Origin: Ancistrus triradiatus | Taxonomy: Eukaryota; Chordata; Actinopteri; Siluriformes; Loricariidae | Length of the DNA: 64,000 bases | Direction of reading: 5' to 3' | NCBI GenBank assembly: GCA_025084515.1 | Contig: JAJAGP010000356.1 | Span: 393,072 to 457,071 of the forward strand | Shown: in pieces, positions 56,718-64,000 of the stretch | How positions within the stretch are numbered: position 1 is the first letter of the stretch | Layout: every line of letters begins with the position of its first letter | Translations under genes and position numbers: made by a program | The notes under the pieces: generated by a model | Told to the model about the DNA's origin: nothing | Seen by the model: the letters and a program-made list of their open reading frames with translations, nothing else | Database searches by the model: none

Positions 56718-58176
56718 CGGTGGGGCTGAAAAGTATTTACTCAGCCACTGATTGTGCAAGTTCTCCTACTTACAAAAATGGTCTGTAATTTTCATCATAG
56801 CTACACTTCAACTATGAGAGACAAAATGAAAAAATGAAAAAAAAATCCAGAAAATCCCATTGTAGGATTTTTAAAGAATTTAATTGTAAATTATGGTGGA
56901 AAATAAGTATTTTGTCAATAACAAAAGTTCAACTCAACACTGTAAGATAACCTTTGTTAGCAATGACAGAGGTCAAACGTTTCCTGTAAGTCTTCACCAG
57001 GTTGGCACACACTGTAGCTGGTATTTTGGCCCATTCCTCCATGCAGATCTCCTCTAGAGCAGTGATGTTTTGGGGCAACACGGACTTTCAACTCCTTCCA
57101 CAAATGTTCTATGGGGCTGAGGTCTGAAGACTGGCTAGGCCACCCCAGGTCCTTGAAACGCTTTTTACGGAGCCACTCCTTCGTTGCCCGAGCGGTGTGT
57201 TTGGGATCATTGTCATGCTGGAAGATCCAGCCACGTTCCATCTTCAATGCTCTCACTGATGGAAGGAGGTTTTGGCTTAAAATCTCACGATACATGGCCC
57301 CGTTCATTCTTCCCTTAACACGGATCAGTCGTCCAGTCCCCTTTGCAGAAAACAGCCCCAAAGCATGAGGTTTCCACCCCCATGCTTCCCAGTAGGTATG
57401 GCACAACTCAGCATTCTTCTTCCTCCAAAAACGGCGAGTTGAGTTTTTACCAAAAAGTTCTATTTTGGTTTCATCTGACCACATGATATTCTCTCAATCC
57501 TCTTCTGGATCATCCATATGCCCTCTGGCAAACTTCAGACGGGCCTGGACATGTACTGGCTTAAACAGGGGGCACGCCTGGCACTGCAGGATCTGAGTCC
57601 CTCTCGGCGTAGTGTGAAACTGATGGTAGCCTTTGTTACTTTGGTTTCAGCTCTCTGCAGGTCATTCATCAGGTCCCCCCCTGTAGTTCTGGGATTTTTA
57701 CTCACCGTTCTCATGATCATTTTGACCCCACAGCAGGGGCCCCAGATCGAGGGAGATTATTAATGGTCTTGTATGTCTTTCATTTTCTTACAATTGCTCC
57801 CACAGCTGATTTATTCACACCAAACTGCTTGCCTATTGTAGATTCACTCTTCCCAGCCTGGTGCAAGTCTACATTTTCATCCTGGTGTCCTTCGACAGCT
57901 CTTTGGTCTTGGCCATTGTTGAGTTTGGAGTCTGACTGTTTTGAGGCTGTGGACAGGTGTCTTTTATACAGATAACGAGGTCAAACAGGTGCCATTACTA
58001 CAGGTAACGAGTGGAAGACAGAAGAGTTTCTTAAAGAAGAAGTTACAGGTCTGTGAGAGCCAGAAATCTTGCTTGTTTGTGGGTGACCAAATACTTATTT
58101 TCCACCATCTCTCTCATCTTTCTAAGTAGTAGAACTTGCACAATCAGTGGCTGACTAAATACTTTTTTGCCCCACT
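56718..58176 (-). mobile_element. Tc1-like transposon, near full length, defective
   Basis: Ends CGGTGGGGCTGAAAAGTATT (worn) and TTTTTTGCCCCACTA. On the minus strand a 175-codon frame (57484 to 56957) covers MWSDETKIELFGKNSTRR, the glycine block, HDNDPKHTARATKEWLRK and SSDLSPIEHLWKELKVRVAP, then shifts frame at the CCCCAAAACATC junction. The N-terminal part (57535-57720) is in another frame. This is the best preserved transposase here but still not functional. Confidence 0.9.
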
Positions 58177-58179
58177 ATA

Positions 58180-59085
58180 TATATGCTATCTTTAATGTCA
58201 GCTATAGGTAGCCAACCACCTCAGGTTCATGTCTCAACTACCTCATACGTACAAACAATTGTTATTAGTAGTAGTGCCTACACTGCTGGAATAACAAAGC
58301 ATGCATATGCAACCAGCTTTACCAATAAGACAATGTGGGATCACCAGCTAAACCAGCAACAGCTCAGTACTGACCAGTATAGATCAACATGGAACTCAGT
58401 GGTGGCTAACCAGTATTCCTGCAAACAAAACATAACACGTTGACCTTGTCTGTTATACTCGCTTGTTGTAGCTGGGGAGTCATCCTCCGGTTTTTCCCCA
58501 CCTAGCCAGCCCTGCGTTGGACTGTGCCCTGTGAAGACTCCCACAGCAACACTAAGACAACTGGGGCAAATACAGTTTGAAAATACATTACCACAACATA
58601 ATTTAGGACGTTTGTATATGTTTGAATAACAAACACTGAATAATAATTTGTCAAATATGGACTGATTATTGATTATTCTGATCCTCTCTGAAAAAAGTTC
58701 AGATACCCCTAACACAACTACCAATGTAGGGCACATTTGCAATAAAGCCGTGCATCCTCAGAAGAGTTTACCGGTGAGAACATCATCTGGAGAATTGTGG
58801 GATCAGTGACGCAAACAATATCAGCTGTCTAATGGGAAGAAGCAATGCTCGTAAAATGTGAGGTTCTTTGAAATGTTGTAAGCAATCTGAGTCATTGTTT
58901 TGATGGTAAATGCTTTTTTGGTTAGACTGGTATACATCATGAAAATAGAAATAAATTAACTTCTCTTTTTGCTGCTTAAAGGATTGTGTAAGCATTAGAA
59001 TCTCAGCATCAACATTAGTGTCATAACATGGCTTCAAGAATTTCTAATTTCTAATTAAAGAATTACTCAGTGACATTAAAAAAAT
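58180..59085. other. intergenic, nothing recognised
   Basis: No repeat edges or coding signal. Confidence 0.5.
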
Positions 59086-59089
59086 AAAC

Positions 59090-59480
59090 GCACCCAGATA
59101 GAAATGTCGGATTGCTGCAAAACTTGGGCAGATATGTAAATGATTACAGGTGTGGTCTGCTTAAAAGTAAAAGTGATCTGATTAAAAAGTAAAAGTACTT
59201 CCCAAGCTTCCCTATAACACTACTTTTGGGTAGTGTACCTCTTGGTGCGACACTGTTGAGTGCTGGACATGCCTCTACGATGCACTCGAAGACATTTTGG
59301 CCAGCTGACAGACTTTACTAGGGGGCGCATCATTGGACTGAGAGAAGCAGGATGACACCTGGACTGGTATGGACTGGAACCATAACATCTTTAGCGACAA
59401 ATCGAGGTTTTGTTTGGGATCTGACGACGGGATCTTGGGAAACAATCTGCAGATTGAACTGAAAATCCACAATCAGAAAA
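59090..59480 (+). mobile_element. internally deleted relic of the third Tc1-type family
   Basis: Begins ACCCAGATAGAAATGTCGG like the 48360 copy. It reads MPLRCTRRHFGQLTDFTRGR, IIGLREAG (start of transposase) and, after a deletion, IFSDKSRFCLGSDDG (the catalytic SDE-type region). Confidence 0.65.
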
Positions 59481-61160
59481 TCTGTTAATAAAGTTCTTTG
59501 TAATGTCAGAAAGTTTTTAGCGTGTCTTTCACCAATTCCCTACCCACCAAGGCTGTAATCACGATGCCTTCCAGCTGGGTCAGGCATCACATGGGCAGGA
59601 CTGGCCATGTCTGAACCCTGCTCGTCCGCACCCTTTGAATTAGGTAGGCTCCGGACCACAAATTACTACGATAAACAGAGTTAAAACAGGCAGAAAATAG
59701 TCTGCCAGGTTGTTTGCTTCGTGTTGCCATATCCATGCAAAAAACAATCCAGTTCCCCTTTCTAACAGCACAAACAGAGTTAAGCCCATAGTTCTACATA
59801 CCAAATGGTTGTCAAGGTCCTTAGATGACCTTTTGCTGTTACAAATATATTCATATAGTTAGAGTGTTTGTGAGAGTAAACAGATCACCTCACATGGCTG
59901 CTAGATAATGCTTTAATATGTAGAGAATCAATTATTAAGTATATATATATATAGAGAGAGAATTAATTGCTGTAAGTAGACAGGATGCTCCAAGCTGTGG
60001 ACAGAAATCAATCTGTGGTAGCGGTAAAAGTGAGTCAAGTCTGTTGGAGATGTGGTAACCACAGTATATCTGATTTAAAGCTGTTTAAGGGAGGCTGAAA
60101 AATGACATGCAAATCTGTTCACGCTGATGCCCCAACACCAGTAAATACAACAGAATGTGCAATCCGCAGCGCACTCGGTGAACCATTTTTCTCACAATCT
60201 TCCTGTTCCTCCCTTCTCCAACTTCTGCAGACACAAGCTTGCATAAAAGGTTTGAGTTGTGTGTGTATGATTAAAGTACAGCTTGTACTTAAATGTATTT
60301 AAGTGTTTAGATATAAGTGTAGTCTACAGTGAATGAGAAGAACTGAACAAGAATAGTCAAATATAAATTTCCATTTTTATTATATATTTAATATATATTC
60401 TTATTTTTCTAAACCAACAACCAGCAGGTCTTGTGGAGCATTTTAGCCATCAGGCCCGATATGATGAGACTGCTGTTTTCAATTGATATTAAACAAAAAA
60501 AATTAAAAATTGTGGACTAACTAGTGGACTGAATAACATTACTTAAATAGTAGGCATACACTGCTAAACATCTCAAACATTTTAAAGCACACTATTAGAC
60601 ACAACTTAATTAATTAGACTACGAAAAACTACTTGACATTACACAAATTTTTAACAGTACAATTAGTATGCTACAATTTGTCCACAGTAACCAAAAATGA
60701 GTGATCTTTGACTTTTAAAATGTTGTGAAACAGTGTGATGTGAAAGCTTCCTCTGCAGAAATCATGAAACTTGGCCACTTTTAGACAAGCCCCCGAGTTC
60801 TATTTCAACACGGCAGTGTTGTAAATGTTCCAAGGTGTTCTCAATTGCTTTTTAAATCCATCTGCCATTGATTTATTGAGTAATTTGTATCTCAAAAACT
60901 ATAGCCTGGGTTCAAACATAATACATTACCTGTAGCTGTAACAATGACTGCCTGTTTGCATGCTCTCTGAGTGTCAGGGTCAAATGTTCTCCTTGGGAGG
61001 TTGGTTCAGCGCATTCCGTCCTGTGCTGCCGGTTACACCCCAGGTCCATGCAACCCCGAGTTGGATCAAACGGATATAGAAAATTAAAGTAGAAAGGAAC
61101 AACTGCTTTATTATTTAAAGACTCTGATGGCTACATTGTATTACAAGTTGTGACATGGGG
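59481..61160. other. intergenic, nothing recognised
   Basis: Short (TA)n and (GA)n at 59940-59961. No gene seen; 60961-61080 is a worn repeat by style. Confidence 0.5.
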
Positions 61161-61164
61161 ACAC

Positions 61165-61340
61165 TGGGACTGTGGTAGCCTAGCAGTTAAGGTACTGGAC
61201 TATGGACCAAAAGGTCCAGGGTTCATATTCCACCTCTGCCAAGCTGGGTCAAGACCCGTAACCCACAATTGCTCGGGTTGTAAGACTATCAATTGTAAGT
61301 CGCGCTGGATAAGGGCGTCTGATAAAAGCTGTAAATGTGA
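61165..61340 (+). mobile_element. tRNA-headed SINE
   Basis: GACTGTGGTAGCCTAGCAGT, GGACTATGGACCAAAAGGTCC-type hairpin and tail ATAAGGGCGTCTGATAAAAG. Confidence 0.8.
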
Positions 61341-61929
61341 CACGTCAGATAATTATCTTTGGTTAAATATCTGGAAATTAGCCACAAGTAGTGCATTAGC
61401 CATGGTGTAAAGGATAAAGATATTTTCCAAATATTGTTTTTGTCGACATACTATGAAAAATACTGCTTTTGGGGAGGGTTAAGTATCAGGAGTGTACAGA
61501 CAGCACATTCCCTTTTACTTCTTCCGAGGATCGTGTTTTTAGGTAACGTGCTTCCCCCAGTGGTTGCTGATAAAATTGCACCGTTGTGTTGAGGTCTGTC
61601 CACGTTTCTACATTCCTCTATAATGAATCCAGTCATTTATGATCCCAACCTCTTTCTACATCCATTTAATAACTGATTCTTTCTGTGGCCGACACGGACA
61701 AGACCAAGCAAATACGGCACTATGGCCACCAAGCCGTGTCCTCTTCTTAATTTTTCAAACGTTCAATTCAGCTGAGCCAAGAAACTTACTGATGACTAAG
61801 AGTTGGGTTCAGAACTGTGAACAATAGTTTAAGTAAATTTGTTTTTTAGTCATTTTTTCAAATGCATTTACGTATTTCGCCTTGCAACATCCAAGTAATG
61901 AGAAAAAGGCTTTTGAAAATTAACACCTG

Positions 61930-62360
61930 CTTTTTACTTTAATTACAGCCATCAGTGTGGTTGGATTTGTCTCCACCGGCTTTTGCACCTAGACTGGAGA
62001 ATATTTGTAAGTTCTCCATTGCAGAATTTTTCAAGTTCAGTCAAATTTTGTGGTGAGCAACACTGTACTGCTCTCTTCAAGTCGCTCCAAGGTATTAGGT
62101 CAGGACTAGGCCACTCAAGGACATTCACTTTTCTATTACTATCCACTGCATCGCTTTTTCAGCAGTGTGTTTAGGATCGTTGTCGTGCTGGAAGGTGAAC
62201 CACGTGAATTTTCAGCTGTCTAGCAGAGAGCTGCAGGTTTGAACAAGAATTTCATCCAGTTTGGAGGCATTGCCCAGTTTACACCTTCCACTTATGAATA
62301 ATGCTCTGAATGGTACTCAGGGGGATCGTTAAAGCCTCCTTTAACCTGTGCCTTCCCACA
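61930..62360 (-). mobile_element. relic of a Tc1-type transposon
   Basis: GTGTTTAGGATCGTTGTCGTGCTGGAAGG-like text (the inverse of the FQHDNDPKH region) and TAGGCCACTCAAGGACATTC (inverse of an LEWP region). Decayed, no frame. Confidence 0.5.
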
Positions 62361-62519
62361 ACTTTATCCCTGAACTCTTTCAAAGCACCTTTCTAATCAC
62401 CGTGAACTCTGTGTTAGTATTCACTACTAGCCATGCAATCCTGAATGAACTGATGCTTTTATTCTTAGGTAAATGTTATTTTAACTTGACGTCGACGATT
62501 ATAATTTGCAGAGACTTAT

Positions 62520-62700
62520 CCATTCACACACACTCACTCTCTTAAACTATGACAATTTAGTGACACCAATTTACATTGGAATGTGGGAGGGAACCAGGGT
62601 ACCTGGAAGAAACTAACGAAGACACAGGGAGAACATGCAAACTCCATACCTTCAGAGTCCAGGTTGGTCAGGGGACAACGCTAACCACTGCACCGCCAAA
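62520..62700 (+). repeat. interspersed repeat (TTCTTATCCGCTT family), fragment
   Basis: GAATGTGGGAGGGAACCAGG, GAGAACATGCAAACTCCATA and CTAACCACTGCACCGCC. Confidence 0.65.
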
Positions 62701-63860
62701 GTAGATTGGATTATTTATTTATTTACTTATATAAATTATACTATTTAAAGAATAAGGCATGGGTTTATTGAAATTGGCCATTAGATTAGTACTCACCCTT
62801 CAGATTTTTCTTTACACGAGATATCTGTTTGTAGAGTTTTGATGGATGACTCAATGCATATTTATTAAACCAATGTGAACAATTAATTCAACACCAAACA
62901 CAGCATATTTACTAAGTTCCTTGTACATTCCATGTTGGGAAAATGTATTTTGGGTGTTATTATCTGTTTCAGTACTATTGGTCTGTGTTCAAATCCTTTT
63001 CTATCTTCTTTAGTTTAGCAGCAGGTTATGTTTCATGGTAACAGATGTCCGACTGCACTCAACAGCTGTTTAATCTTGATTTCGGGGGATCCTGCAGATA
63101 ACGCCCCGTGTTACTCAGAGACCGAGGTGAAAGGACTTTTAATAAATGTTTATGCTGAAGAATGTGGAATGGACAATAAAAGTATTTATACTGATAAGGT
63201 TCCTAAGGGTTCTGTTTAGAAAACACCAAAGCAGGTCACTACAGATCATAGGACCTACGTGGCAAATGGTACCATTCATGCAACATAAAGACAACATCAA
63301 ACTAATAAATGGGGGAAATACATTTGCCTTTCTTTTCATACATCGTGCACTTGAAGTTACACTGACACCCTCTAGTGGACATTGTTCTTACTACTTCTAT
63401 ATTGCGCTACTGTAAAGAACAGTACTGTACTGCAATGCATACAAGGGATTGACCACATAATAAAAACTAGCTTGACAGAGTTCCAAAAATGACAAATAGA
63501 AGTACAGATCCATCAGTCAAAAAAAATTGTTGAATGTTTCACAAGTCATGACAAAGGAACTAGTGGATTTGAAAGTTGAAGCTCACTGACAGGTATAGAT
63601 GGACACTTCACAGATCCCAAATGCATGGCCACAGAATTAAATGAAGACCTTTCTGCCTGTCCGAACATTAGCCATGTGTCAATGAACGTAAATCAACAGA
63701 AAAACCTAGCATGAACTTTTTTTCTTACAATCTGTGCTCATCTTGTCTGTCTGCTGATTGTCTTTTGGTCATCTTCAAATTCTATGCAGTCTTACATACC
63801 AAGTAAGCAGTTGTAACCTTAATGTTAAGATCAGTTTGATCGAATCTATAACTGAACATA
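62701..63860. other. intergenic, nothing recognised
   Basis: No gene signal; the two overlapping frames of 63-89 codons at 63028-63415 look like chance. Confidence 0.5.
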
Positions 63861-63862
63861 TA

Positions 63863-64000
63863 CAGTGGGGCAAAAAAGTATTTAGTCAGCCACTGATTGT
63901 GCAAGTTCTCCTACTGGTCAATAAATTTGGTTCAACTCAGTACTTTGTAACATAACCTTTGTTGGCAATGACAGAGGTCAAACGTTTCCTGTAAATCTTC
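63863..64000 (-). mobile_element. Tc1-like element cut by the window edge
   Basis: Left end CAGTGGGGCAAAAAAGTATT preceded by TA, then a jump into the distal transposase end (CTTTGTTGGCAATGACAGAGG). At least one internal deletion of about 130 bp. Confidence 0.88.

Overview
The window is eukaryotic nuclear DNA, almost certainly from a teleost fish. Genes are split by GT-AG introns, the proteins are vertebrate families, CA/TG microsatellites are frequent, and the non-coding DNA is packed with fish-type transposons (Tc1, hAT, piggyBac, tRNA-headed SINEs, a CR1/Rex1-like LINE). The repeat set suggests an otophysan such as a catfish, but that is only an impression.

Three protein genes are supported. 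(1) Positions 1-14074, minus strand: the 5' half of heatr5b. Seventeen coding exons join in frame from the start codon to residue 897 and run off the left edge. (2) Positions 29698-42031, plus strand: a BLT2-type leukotriene B4 receptor (ltb4r2-like), four coding exons including a 35-nt micro-exon, 387 residues. (3) Positions 52420-54971, plus strand: a BLT1-type leukotriene B4 receptor (ltb4r-like), three coding exons, 381 residues. The receptors lie head to tail with BLT2 upstream of BLT1, the order known in mammals. heatr5b is transcribed away from them. Candidate non-coding first exons, recognised only by donor sites and position, lie near 14.86 kb (heatr5b), 21.27 kb (ltb4r2) and 49.25 kb (ltb4r).

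HEATR5B is a HEAT-repeat protein of clathrin/AP-1 membrane traffic and has no functional link to the receptors. The two receptors are probably G-protein-coupled sensors of leukotriene B4 and related lipids on leukocytes and epithelia.

The rest is mostly mobile DNA. One Tc1 family (ends CAGTGGGGCAAAAAAG) has at least nine copies or fragments, all non-functional as read. There are non-autonomous hAT, pogo/mariner-like and piggyBac-like elements with recognisable target-site duplications, a LINE interrupted by a SINE, a Tc1 copy interrupted by another repeat, a 306-bp-period minisatellite in a heatr5b intron, and a roughly 357-bp tandem duplication bounded by CA arrays. From 55.6 kb to the right edge I see no host gene. 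There is no CRISPR array, rRNA gene, credible tRNA gene or retroviral provirus.
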